NCBI RefSeq assembly: GCF_002008365.1
Contig: NZ_MRDL01000036.1
Coordinates: 1 to 64,000 of the forward strand
Source: Rhizobium leguminosarum bv. viciae USDA 2370
GTDB taxonomy: Bacteria > Pseudomonadota > Alphaproteobacteria > Rhizobiales > Rhizobiaceae
Reading direction: 5' to 3'
DNA: 64,000 bases
The translations under genes were made by a program, and so were the position numbers. This document shows positions 16,549 through 24,443 of this stretch, one piece after another (the first letter of the stretch is position 1; every line of letters begins with the position of its first letter). The notes below the pieces were generated by a model that worked only from the letters and a program-made list of their open reading frames with translations, was not told the DNA's origin and did not search any database.

Positions 16549-17201
16549 GAGTCCACCCTGGGCAGTAGGGCCTGCCGGGACAGCAGGGCGGAGAGTGTTT
16601 TTGCCATGATCGCAAAATCCAGCGCGAGCGTCCATTTGGACAAATACTCGACGTCGAGGGAAACTCTATTCTGATAGCTGACGTCGTTGCGCCCGCTGGT
16701 CTGCCAAGGGCCAGTCAGGCCGGGGCGGACGGCCATGTAGGCGTAAGCATGTTCACCATAACGCGACAGCTCTTCTTTGGTAATGGCGCGAGGCCCGACG
16801 AGGCTCATTTGACCCAGCAACACGTTGATCAATTGCGGAAGCTTGTCGAGGCTCGATCGTCTCAAAATACCGCCGACGACAGTGACCTGCGCTTTGGCCG
16901 TTGCGTCGGCTCTTATCGTACGAAACTCGAGGCAACCAAACTCTTTTCCCTTATAACCGAGCCGACGATGGGAATTGAATACAAGTCCCCAATCACTTAG
17001 CGTTATGATGACTGCAACCGACAGAAGGAGCGGCGACAGAAGGAATAAGACACTTGCCGCAATGATGATGTCCAATGCACGCTTCAGAATTCTGCTGATC
17101 CTATGGGATTTTGACGAATTAAATGGACGCCTTTCCTGTCGAGCCCTGGCGAAATCCCGCCAAGGTTTGGTTGGGTTGACGCCCTGATTTTTTCCCGCCA
17201 T
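16545..17201 (-). CDS. Degenerate ExoY-type sugar-phosphate transferase paralogue
   Basis: Member of the monotopic bacterial sugar transferase family, which starts exopolysaccharide synthesis by moving a sugar phosphate to undecaprenyl phosphate. One membrane segment is present (ALDIIIAASVLFLLSPLLLS) and the family C-terminal core is clear (MSLVGPRAI, VRPGLTGPWQTSGRNDVSY). Compared with the paralogue at 27338 it lacks 24 residues before ILRRSS, including the KDDPR segment, and the catalytic Asp-Glu pair (SSIDELPQ) reads SSLDKLPQ, with Lys for Glu. It is therefore probably inactive or has another role. The start at 17201 has CGGAGA upstream; an in-frame ATG at 17282 lies in the Crp-like site. 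Confidence 0.75.
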   Translation of the reverse strand: MAGKNQGVNPTKPWRDFARARQERRPFNSSKSHRISRILKRALDIIIAASVLFLLSPLLLSVAVIITLSDWGLVFNSHRRLGYKGKEFGCLEFRTIRADATAKAQVTVVGGILRRSSLDKLPQLINVLLGQMSLVGPRAITKEELSRYGEHAYAYMAVRPGLTGPWQTSGRNDVSYQNRVSLDVEYLSKWTLALDFAIMAKTLSALLSRQALLPRVDS

Positions 17202-17267
17202 CCGCGTCTCCGTTAGACAAACCCCAGAAATCACAGCCAAAGCTTGTTTTAATGCAAGTTTGAAGTC

Positions 17268-17283
17268 TGTGACCGAGGTCATA
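17268..17283. promoter_or_regulatory. Candidate Crp-type binding site, copy 1
   Basis: TGTGACCGAGGTCATA has the Crp/Fnr layout TGTGA-N6-TCANA, with a perfect inner palindrome TGACC-GA-GGTCA. An almost identical site (TGTTACCAAGGTCATA) lies at 28105. Both sit upstream of an exoY-like gene and next to a divergent Crp-type regulator gene. The next 20 bp or so (AATAAATTCTTTAT) are also conserved between the loci. Confidence 0.5.
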
Positions 17284-17653
17284 ATCTTCAATAAATTCTT
17301 TATACTCTAAAGAAATTCTTTTGACTATTTAAAATATTACCTTTGTTATTGAAATATATAACGGAGGCGTCATTCAGATTTATTTTATATTCCTATATTG
17401 CTCTTATAGTTGTTAACTTATTCTACGGGTAAGCAATTGTCATAAATTGTATAAAAGCCGTCGCGCAGCTTCAAGGAGTTTCTTGTGATAGAATTCAATA
17501 TGAATTTTATTATATATAAATGTGAGGAGCCGTCATAATTATGTATAGTTTAAACACTAGATTTTTATTTTATTACTGTTTGACTTTATATTTTAACGCA
17601 TTACGAATGTCGCTCAAGACAGTAAATCAATTAGTCTGCGTGGAGTTGCGCGT
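17284..17653. other. AT-rich divergent intergenic region, copy 1
   Basis: About 370 bp, much richer in A and T than the genes around it, between the exoY-like gene and the Crp-type gene. It presumably holds both promoters. An ATG preceded by GAGGAG occurs near 17541, but the reading frame runs into the regulator gene and does not look coding. The second regulator locus has a similar AT-rich spacer. Confidence 0.55.
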
Positions 17654-18406
17654 ATGGACGGGGCGATTAGCATCAGAGACGACAGGACTAGAGGAAGCGC
17701 GGCGCGAATAGGCGAAGCGGTTACTTGCGGGCCTGTTGGTATTGTTTACGGTGGCCGGGCCGATTTGGATCACGAGTTTCCGTTTTGCCGCTCAAGTATT
17801 CGAAAGTTTCGCCGCGGTGAGGTTATTGCCAGCGCCGGTGTCCTCATCGACATGTTCGCCCGCGTACAGCGCGGAATGGTGAGCGCAAGCACGCCGCTTG
17901 CCGATGGACGAGAGTTCATCGTCGAAATCATTCCTAAAGGTGGCTTGATCGGCGAATTGGAGGTGCTGCGCAAGCAGTCTCTCAGCCTGGAATATCGAGC
18001 CTCCTCGGACTGCGAACTGCATTACTTCGACGGTCGATTGCTGCGGGACTTGTGTGCGAACGATCCGCAATTTCAGGTGAAGATCCTGTCGAAGGCACTG
18101 GCGCGTGTTTCCGAACTCGAGCTGCGGATCATTTCCAACGCCGGATCGAGTCTAAGGCAGAGACTGGCCCGGACGCTGCTGCGTCTTTCTGCCTTGTACA
18201 GAATGGATGCGCAGAATAGCGGCGACGAGTTGATCATCTCCCAACATGACCTGGCCGCGACGCTGCCGGCGTCGCGTGAGAAGGTCAACCAATGCCTGCG
18301 GCGTTTGCGCGAGAGCAAAGTGGTCGACGGGACACAGGGCAAAATCCGCATTCTCAATCGGAAGGCGCTGGAGGCTTACGCTGAGGGTGTGACGTCCCTC
18401 GCTTGA
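17654..18406 (+). CDS. Crp/Fnr-family transcriptional regulator, copy 1
   Basis: 250 residues. A cyclic-nucleotide-binding-like beta barrel covers about 50-150 (FRRGEVIASAGVLIDMFARV, IIPKGGLIGELEVLR). A C-terminal Crp helix-turn-helix lies at about 195-235 (ISQHDLAATLPASREKVNQC). The Arg-Ser pair that binds cAMP phosphate in E. coli Crp is not recognisable in LSLEYRAS, so the ligand may differ. The Fnr Cys cluster is absent. GGAG lies 8 bp before the ATG, as in the paralogue at 28510. It is divergent from an exoY-like gene and a Crp-type palindrome, so control of exopolysaccharide genes is likely. Confidence 0.85.
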   Translation: MDGAISIRDDRTRGSAARIGEAVTCGPVGIVYGGRADLDHEFPFCRSSIRKFRRGEVIASAGVLIDMFARVQRGMVSASTPLADGREFIVEIIPKGGLIGELEVLRKQSLSLEYRASSDCELHYFDGRLLRDLCANDPQFQVKILSKALARVSELELRIISNAGSSLRQRLARTLLRLSALYRMDAQNSGDELIISQHDLAATLPASREKVNQCLRRLRESKVVDGTQGKIRILNRKALEAYAEGVTSLA

Positions 18407-18447
18407 GACGTCGCGGTGATAAAAACAAAAGAGCAGAAAGCCTCAAC

Positions 18448-18470
18448 AGAACCCGCCACCGGCGGGTTCT
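18448..18470 (+). terminator. Terminator after Crp-type regulator
   Basis: AGAACCCGCC and GGCGGGTTCT form a perfect 10-bp stem around a 3-base loop, followed by GTGTTT. It lies about 40 bp after the stop codon. Confidence 0.7.
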
Positions 18471-18576
18471 GTGTTTGAATGGCTGTGGGTGTTGACAATC
18501 GGACGAAGCAGGGCTGAAAGACCAAATTGGCGTTTTACGTCCATATCTTAGTGACGTTTTGCCCAAACGGCCGCGC

Positions 18577-18598
18577 AATTTTGCGCGACATGCTCTAG
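18577..18598. repeat. RIME-like repeat end at a stop codon
   Basis: AATTTTGCGCGACATGCTCTAG repeats the end of the element at 16476-16548. Its last bases, CTA on the plus strand, are the TAG stop codon of the leftward glycosyltransferase gene. The DNA on its left (about 18540-18576) is only partly similar to other copies. Confidence 0.55.
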
Positions 18599-19617
18599 AT
18601 TTCGCTCTCGGAAGCATTCCTCCAGTATTTCCACCCTTCACCCTGTATGAGCCCGTGATCGGACAGGTCCTTCCAGCTTCTGTAGGTGCCCGTATCGTCA
18701 TAGACGAAGTCATCCATGTCCTTGCCCGAGGAGTATACGGTGTATTCCTCCGTATGTTGGGACAGGTGTGCCGCGTCGGCAACCTTGTGCACGAAGGTCG
18801 ACAGGAACTTGAAATGCAGAAGGGCGCCGGATACGCCGAGCGCTCCACGCATGTCGCCCAAATTCAGGGAGAGTGGCCAGACCTGGTGCGATGATTTGAG
18901 AAACAGACGTTCACCCTGGACATAGACGAGAGGTATCTTGTTAAGCGCGGGGCCTTCCCAGAGCCGGTCGTGGAAATAGACCCTCCCGCGAACGCCGCCC
19001 TTGATCCATATTGTCCCGTTGCGTTCGTCGAAATGCGCGACATATCCGGATCGGTCGAAGAGATTGCAGACCTCGAGCGGGTTGCGACCGGGTTCGCAGA
19101 TGTTTTCAAGAACGGGATGCGGGCTGTACATGTCGATCATGACCGAGCGGAGGGAGTGGCCGCCCATGGAATCGATATAGGCGGTCAATTGATCAATCGG
19201 CCGGGTGTCGCAATGGGGATAGACCAGAAATTCATCTGCATCAACATACAGGACCCACTTCTCCCGGCAGTGCCGGTTGATGACTTCGTTGATCCAGTCG
19301 TTTCCGAATCTCGCCGCCTTGTAGGACCCATGAGCCGAAAGAAGAGAGACATCGTCGAAGCTGGACAGCAACTCAGCCGTGCCGTCGGTGGAGCCGTTAT
19401 CGATGCAGATGAAGTGCTCGAAGCCGAGATTACGATAATACTGCAGGAAGAAGGCCAGCCGGTGCCCTTCGTCGCGGATGACGCAGATGACGACGTGGCG
19501 CGCCTGCTTGAGCCCGCTGCGCAGCAGGTCATAGCGAACCTGCCGAGCCTTGAGCGACCGGCGCAGGCGGGCTTTCACGTAATGCGAGATACTGGCGGCG
19601 GAAGCCCTATAACTCAT
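18595..19617 (-). CDS. Glycosyltransferase, GT2-like (Glyco_tranf_2_4 type)
   Basis: 340 residues, predicted cytoplasmic or membrane-peripheral. The family core is visible: VVICVIRDEGHRLAFFLQYY, then FICIDNGSTDGTAELL for nucleotide-sugar binding, and WVLYVDADEFLVYP with the DADE metal-binding motif (about residue 125). HFDERNGTIWIKGGVRGRVYFHD and the C-terminal region are as in members that work on surface polysaccharides. No membrane helix is seen. AGGA precedes the ATG by 6 bp. The stop codon TAG is part of a RIME-like repeat. Confidence 0.8.
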   Translation of the reverse strand: MSYRASAASISHYVKARLRRSLKARQVRYDLLRSGLKQARHVVICVIRDEGHRLAFFLQYYRNLGFEHFICIDNGSTDGTAELLSSFDDVSLLSAHGSYKAARFGNDWINEVINRHCREKWVLYVDADEFLVYPHCDTRPIDQLTAYIDSMGGHSLRSVMIDMYSPHPVLENICEPGRNPLEVCNLFDRSGYVAHFDERNGTIWIKGGVRGRVYFHDRLWEGPALNKIPLVYVQGERLFLKSSHQVWPLSLNLGDMRGALGVSGALLHFKFLSTFVHKVADAAHLSQHTEEYTVYSSGKDMDDFVYDDTGTYRSWKDLSDHGLIQGEGWKYWRNASESEI

Positions 19618-19749
19618 ATTCTGTCCTGAACATTATCCATTCCTGGAATGAATGGATGAATACTTGCGCTTCCGTCTGCAAATCCACGGCTCGACCGGCG
19701 ACGCTGAGTTCAGTCACGCGGACATTCAGGTCGGACCAACCATACATCA

Positions 19750-20661
19750 TCATACTGCGTAATCGCCAACCAGCAGGCTCTGGACCCGAGGATTGGATCC
19801 GTCTTTCTCAATTGCGTGTTCGATGCGTGCCCGTATCGACCTGTATTTATACAGCATCTTACGGTCGAAGCTTATTCCGCGATACAGCGAGTTGTAAATC
19901 GGATGTGCTTTGCGCAGGTCGACGTAGACCTGGCTTTCCTTATCGGTCCATGGAAAGAAGGTTCCGTGCCATGGCTTCGGATGCGCCATATAATGGACGA
20001 TCGACAAGGAGGACATGTTCACCAGATGAAGGAACTGTTTGGGAAAGTTCCAGCGGTTCGATACGAGGATGAGCGCTGAACCGCAGACATAATTCAATGC
20101 GCCCTGATCATGTTTGCCCTCGCAGGCCTCGGGATTTTTAGCAAAAAGCTCAAGCGCCTCCTGCCCGATCCAGCCGTTGCGATGGAATTTCAGGACTCCC
20201 GCGTTGAAATAGTGGCTGCTGCTTCCAGTATCGAGGAAGTCATGGATCGCCGTATAATCTCGCGCCGCGAAAAACCGGCCCTCTGGCACCGTGGCGCTTT
20301 CGAACGCACCGAGATCGCTGACGATCTGGGTATCACCGTCGAGGTAGATGATCTGAGTATAATTGTCAGGCAGGATCTCGCAAAGGACCAGCTTGGCCAT
20401 CGTGCTGACGCTGATGCGTCCCTGGAAATGCGAACTGTCGAGCTTGCCGAGCGAATCCTGCAGCGCTTCGGTCGCATCGATCAGTATGACACTGCTCCTT
20501 GCAAGCAAGGCCTTCAGCTCCCCGAAATTATCGAGATGTTCCGACAAGAGGACGCAGACATCGGTCGCGGGGCTTGCGAATTTGCGAGCCTGAAGCGCCG
20601 AGAGAATAGTCGGAAATGAATACTCGACATCCGTGACGTAGACGACGCACTGATTGTTCAT
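19750..20661 (-). CDS. Glycosyltransferase family 8-like protein
   Basis: 303 residues. N-terminal VVYVTDVEYSFPTILSALQA resembles the start of GT8 enzymes. IIYLDGDTQIVSDL carries the DxD metal-binding motif (DGD, about residues 107-109). HYFNAGVLKFHRNGW and VHYMAHPKPWHG match the GT8 pattern NAGV and HxxxxxKPW. Such enzymes add glucose or galactose in a retaining manner to lipopolysaccharide or exopolysaccharide. GGAAGGGTGATGAC precedes the start. It is likely in the same group as the GT2-like gene 130 bp downstream. Confidence 0.82.
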   Translation of the reverse strand: MNNQCVVYVTDVEYSFPTILSALQARKFASPATDVCVLLSEHLDNFGELKALLARSSVILIDATEALQDSLGKLDSSHFQGRISVSTMAKLVLCEILPDNYTQIIYLDGDTQIVSDLGAFESATVPEGRFFAARDYTAIHDFLDTGSSSHYFNAGVLKFHRNGWIGQEALELFAKNPEACEGKHDQGALNYVCGSALILVSNRWNFPKQFLHLVNMSSLSIVHYMAHPKPWHGTFFPWTDKESQVYVDLRKAHPIYNSLYRGISFDRKMLYKYRSIRARIEHAIEKDGSNPRVQSLLVGDYAV

Positions 20662-20967
20662 GTCATCACCCTTCCGATTGTCCGCAATACAAATGAATCG
20701 GCATTGTCTTTCCAGTCGAGGGAACAGTTGTGAATTGCGCTGACGGGTCTGTCATATGAAGGCCCTGTTCGGTATATATAGCCGGCGTCCAGACCGGTGG
20801 GGCTGAATCGGTGTCTGGCTGCCGGCGGCTTTTGTGTGTTTCATTGTTGAGATATTCGCCATGAAGAGTGCCTTGCCTGACACAGGGCTGTGTTTCGACT
20901 TCTTGTTTCGCGGTACGACGATTGGTGCCGGGACCCTTGTCGGAATGCGGAGGGAAGGGGGATTGTC
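20662..20967. other. Divergent intergenic region with a stable hairpin
   Basis: No protein gene seen. It separates the GT8-like gene from the small membrane protein gene. A hairpin at 20781-20826 (GCCGGC outer arms, then CCAGAC with GTCTGG) is followed by GGCTTTTGTGTGTTT. Just before it stands TATATA, which could be a -10 element. A short untranslated leader or small RNA is possible but weakly supported. Confidence 0.3.
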
Positions 20968-21267
20968 ATGCTGATCACCGCGCTCGTGGCAACCGTGATT
21001 TCGATCGCTGCCGGGGCTGCCATCCGCGCCTGGGCTTTCGCAATTTTTGCATTCCTCGTGGCAATCGGCTTCGGCAGCGTGGCTTTTGCCGACGGGTCTT
21101 CGGTGACGGTGGGCGCGCTCTCCGGTATCGCCATCCTCGCGCTCATGGAAATCGGCTATCTGGCAGGCGCGTTCCTGTCGGGGCTTTTGCGGCGTAGTGC
21201 CAGGCTGCGGGAAAACAATTCCGTCGCAGATAGCGTCGCGACCACCACTGAGCGCCCGCAAGGCTAA
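20968..21267 (+). CDS. Small membrane protein, 99 residues, paralogue of 16094-16393
   Basis: Family not recognised. Three hydrophobic segments and a short polar tail are seen: ITALVATVISIAAGAAI, AWAFAIFAFLVAIGFGSVAF, and SGIAILALMEIGYLAGAFLSG, followed by RRSARLREN. The start is the ATG at 20968 with GGGAAGGGG upstream; it gives exactly the same length as the copy at 16094. Shared blocks are SIAAGA-IRAWAFA-FAFLV and LMEI-YLAG-F. It is divergent from the GT8-like gene and faces the polymerase gene. Confidence 0.75.
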   Translation: MLITALVATVISIAAGAAIRAWAFAIFAFLVAIGFGSVAFADGSSVTVGALSGIAILALMEIGYLAGAFLSGLLRRSARLRENNSVADSVATTTERPQG

Positions 21268-21455
21268 TGTTGGCATAGAACCTGCAGCATATCCTTGTGC
21301 GGATGACCTTGCCGGAGCGCATTCGTCCGACCGGCCGCTTTTACAGGCGATCCTTGAAAGACGCGGCGCGGCCAGCCGACGTCGACCCAGTGCCGACATG
21401 CCGATGGCTTGACGAGATCGCCATCCCGCGCGGTGGCTGAGCTTCACAGCGGGCC

Positions 21456-22925
21456 TCATCGTGTTGAAAACATCGGCGCTCTCGGCAGAGATGTCGATGT
21501 CTCCAGTGGGGTTCGGTTGGCAAGCGATCGGTTTGCGCGCCGTGGTGCGATATTGGTTGCCGCCAGGCAGCCGGCCGCCAGACCCGCCGTCGTGCTGAAC
21601 AGCAAGCCGAGATCGGTACCGCTTCCCGATATCGCCGCCGAGGCGACCTGCGCGATGGATGCCATAACCGCAGCGTTTCCGATCGCGCGGATCTCCCGAT
21701 CGCCTGACATATGCCGGCCGTTGGCTCTCACAAGGCTGTACAGGAAGGCGGCGAAGAGAAGAGTGCCGGTCAATCCGACATTGGAGAGCAATGCAGCGAT
21801 GAAGCTCGAGGCTCGAACCGTGCCGAGCCCGGCGCCGAAGGTGGCTGTATCGACGAATGCGATCAATGCCAGCGTGTTCCAGGCAGTGCGCTCTTCGCCG
21901 GATTGCGATTGAAGCTTGTCCGACAAGGTGGTGTTCACCAGGCCGGCGATGGAATCCCACGCATCGGGGACAAGGCTTAGCGCGACGATCCCGCAGGGAA
22001 TCAAGAATAGCGTGATCACCAGGAGTGTCACGTGCGGGGTCGTGGCCGGGCCGCTGATCAGTCGTTTCAAGCAATACAGCACGAACATGCAGACAACGAA
22101 GATGCCGGCGATATAGGCGGTTGTCGACGTGCAAAGGACGATCGTCGGGCCGATGAAAAGCGTTGCAAGTCCGGCCATACGGCTTTGGACGCGCTCCAGC
22201 CAAAGCATGAGCGTGAAGGAAAAATAGGCCAACGCGACCGCGCCATAAGTGCTTGCTTCCGGGAACGGACCGACGATGCGTTTGAAGCCACTGATCGTCT
22301 CGGCCGTATGCATCGTATAATTCGCATTTCTGATGACATCGAGCAGGTAGGACTGGTCGGTCAGAAACGTTCCGATATCGATCAACGCCAGGGCAAAACA
22401 TGCGATCGAGGCCACGATCAACTGCAGTGCGATGAAGCGGGCATAGCCGAGCCTGGTAAGCCCCGAGACGACGGCAAAGCAGGCGAGGTCGCCGAGCAGA
22501 TAGACGGACTGGCTGAGATTGGACGAACCCGGCGACAGGGGAGCGGCCACCGTCGACATCATTCCCGTGGCGTCTCGTGCAGAGGAGTAGACGAGGGTCG
22601 CCCCTGCAAAGATGCGGGGCAAAAAGAAAGACGATGCCACGGAAAACAGGATGTAGGCCGCAAACCAGAAACCGGGACCCGGATAGGCGACGCTGGCCAG
22701 CATGGCCTGTGTTTGAGCCGGGCGCAGCAGGGCGGCGGCCACGAGAAAAAGCACCAGAAGATGGCTCGGCTGGATGCTGCTGCCGCCGAGCGCGGGCAAT
22801 TGGAGAGCCGCCGCGGCCCCCAGCAGCGTCGACAGGCAAAGGGTCGCAATCGCAAATCGCGCGCCGTTGACCATGCCGAGCAGGCCAAGCAGCAGAACGA
22901 TGAAACCGATCGGTTCTATCGACAT
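21456..22925 (-). CDS. Wzy/ExoQ-like polysaccharide polymerase
   Basis: Integral membrane protein of 489 residues with about eleven hydrophobic segments and a large periplasmic loop near 300-370 (VPDAWDSIAGLVNTTLSDKLQSQSGEERTAW). ISGFKRIVGPFPEASTYGA resembles the conserved region of O-antigen polymerases and ligases. It should join lipid-linked repeat units in the periplasm. It lies 126 bp after the ExoF-like gene in the same direction. Polymerases have low sequence identity, so the assignment rests on topology and context. Confidence 0.75.
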   Translation of the reverse strand: MSIEPIGFIVLLLGLLGMVNGARFAIATLCLSTLLGAAAALQLPALGGSSIQPSHLLVLFLVAAALLRPAQTQAMLASVAYPGPGFWFAAYILFSVASSFFLPRIFAGATLVYSSARDATGMMSTVAAPLSPGSSNLSQSVYLLGDLACFAVVSGLTRLGYARFIALQLIVASIACFALALIDIGTFLTDQSYLLDVIRNANYTMHTAETISGFKRIVGPFPEASTYGAVALAYFSFTLMLWLERVQSRMAGLATLFIGPTIVLCTSTTAYIAGIFVVCMFVLYCLKRLISGPATTPHVTLLVITLFLIPCGIVALSLVPDAWDSIAGLVNTTLSDKLQSQSGEERTAWNTLALIAFVDTATFGAGLGTVRASSFIAALLSNVGLTGTLLFAAFLYSLVRANGRHMSGDREIRAIGNAAVMASIAQVASAAISGSGTDLGLLFSTTAGLAAGCLAATNIAPRRANRSLANRTPLETSTSLPRAPMFSTR

Positions 22926-23051
22926 GCTTCAAATCCCGATCCGGACGGCGAGCGGCGGAGGCATCGGTTTTGCCGAAGACCGGCATCCGCCTTTCGGCGC
23001 GATGCTTGAGGCGCAAGCCGCCAGCTGTCGTCGATGGTCACAACCGCCCCC

Positions 23052-24437
23052 CTAATTCGATCCCGTCTGGGATATCCAGCCGGGAGCCGCCTGATTATCG
23101 CCTGCCACCTTCGACAGCGGGACGGTCGAGGTTTGCTGCTGCGGCGCGGACTGCAACCGCAGCGGAGGCGACGGCGTCTGAAGGTCCGTATCGATGCCGA
23201 TTTCGACGACATCATGCGGCCGCAAGGTGGTCGTCTCGTCCGCCTCGATGTTGCGATAAGTCCCGTCTTCGTTGCGACGCACGATCCTGTAGTTCTTTTG
23301 CGCTCTGCCAAGACCCGGCGTTTCCGTATTCATCTGAGCGAGCTGCGCGCTGTAGCCAGCCTGCTCGCCCAGAAGCTGGGCCACCTGGATGTCGATCGCC
23401 GCCCTGCCGATCGCGAGATTGACCTGGTTCAGCAGCTCCTGGTTTTCACTGTTCTGCCGATTGACGATATTGATCTTCGAACGATCGGCTTCGCTGAGCC
23501 CCTGGCGAGCCGTGGTCAGAGCGACTTCGAGATCGATCAGGGTGCCTTGTGCATCCGCGACCCCGCGGTCGACAGAGACCTGACGGGAATTGCTGACCAG
23601 GCCCTTGCTCACCAGGCTATTGACATTATCCAGTTCCTTTTGCGCGAGGTCGATCTGCCGCTTCTGCGAATTGATCTTGGCCTCGAGCGACTGCACCTGC
23701 TGGCCGTAGAGACGGGTGAGGTCGCTCGCCGCATCGATCTGGCTTTCGATATCGACACGTCGCAGCCGCATCAGGTTCAATTCCTGCGCCTTCAGCTTGT
23801 CTACATCGGGCGTTCCGGCGAGCTCGGCAGGGATCTCGAAACTCTGTTCGCCGGCGATCTCGGCACGCAACCGCGCCTGACGCATCAGAAGATCGCGCCG
23901 GTTGAGAATGGCCGTTCGATAGGCTCCGGCCGCCTGGATCCGGTCGCGCTCGAAGACGGTATTCTCCTCGCGCTCCCGAAGGAAGCCGCCGGCGATGCTG
24001 ACGGCCTTCATGACCGTCATATCGGCTTCAAAAGCATAACGCCCGGGGGTCTGCACTGTCCCGGTTACGAAGATCGGCGCATGCTGGGCAATTTCCACGG
24101 CGATGAACGGCTTTCCCGGCAGTTCCGCCTTTTCGGAGAGCGCAGTGGCGATCGCATCGGAAACCTGTTCCGTCGTCTTGCCAATCGCCTGCACCTGTCC
24201 GGCGATCGGGATCGCCAGATTGCCGGCATCATCGACTGTATATGTCCCGCCGAGTGCTTCCCAGCTGGCATACCGGGAATCCGAAGATCGCCATTCGACG
24301 ACGCGCAGTCTCACCTGATCTTCCGGCACGAGGGTATAGTTTTCCGCATGGGCGACGCTCCAGCCGGTCACGCAGGAAAATACCAGCAAGGCAAGAGCGG
24401 CGGAGATGAGGCGATCGGACAAGGATGTGCGCTGCAT
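23052..24437 (-). CDS. ExoF-like polysaccharide export protein
   Basis: 461 residues. A signal peptide (residues 1-31, ending SVAHA) precedes a polysaccharide export domain: YTLVPEDQVRLRVVEW, then GNLAIPIAGQVQAIGKT, and a SLBB-like segment APIFVTGTVQTPGRYAFEADMT. A long alpha-helical or coiled-coil section follows at about 205-370 (RLYGQQVQSLEAKINSQKRQ). The C-terminus is proline- and glutamine-rich. This is the layout of ExoF in succinoglycan export, which links inner-membrane and outer-membrane parts. GGAGA lies before the ATG and the gene follows the GT2 gene by 6 bp. Confidence 0.85.
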   Translation of the reverse strand: MQRTSLSDRLISAALALLVFSCVTGWSVAHAENYTLVPEDQVRLRVVEWRSSDSRYASWEALGGTYTVDDAGNLAIPIAGQVQAIGKTTEQVSDAIATALSEKAELPGKPFIAVEIAQHAPIFVTGTVQTPGRYAFEADMTVMKAVSIAGGFLREREENTVFERDRIQAAGAYRTAILNRRDLLMRQARLRAEIAGEQSFEIPAELAGTPDVDKLKAQELNLMRLRRVDIESQIDAASDLTRLYGQQVQSLEAKINSQKRQIDLAQKELDNVNSLVSKGLVSNSRQVSVDRGVADAQGTLIDLEVALTTARQGLSEADRSKINIVNRQNSENQELLNQVNLAIGRAAIDIQVAQLLGEQAGYSAQLAQMNTETPGLGRAQKNYRIVRRNEDGTYRNIEADETTTLRPHDVVEIGIDTDLQTPSPPLRLQSAPQQQTSTVPLSKVAGDNQAAPGWISQTGSN

Positions 24438-24443
24438 TGTCTG

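Noticed and set aside
17541..17703. Short frame in the AT-rich spacer with GAGGAG ahead of its ATG
   Set aside because: It overlaps the Crp-type gene in another frame and its peptide is Phe/Tyr/Leu-rich without any pattern; the base composition explains it.
20752..23016. 754-codon minus-strand open frame across the polymerase gene
   Set aside because: It is Arg/His-rich, lacks membrane segments and is out of frame with the membrane-protein reading at 21456-22925, which is the real gene.
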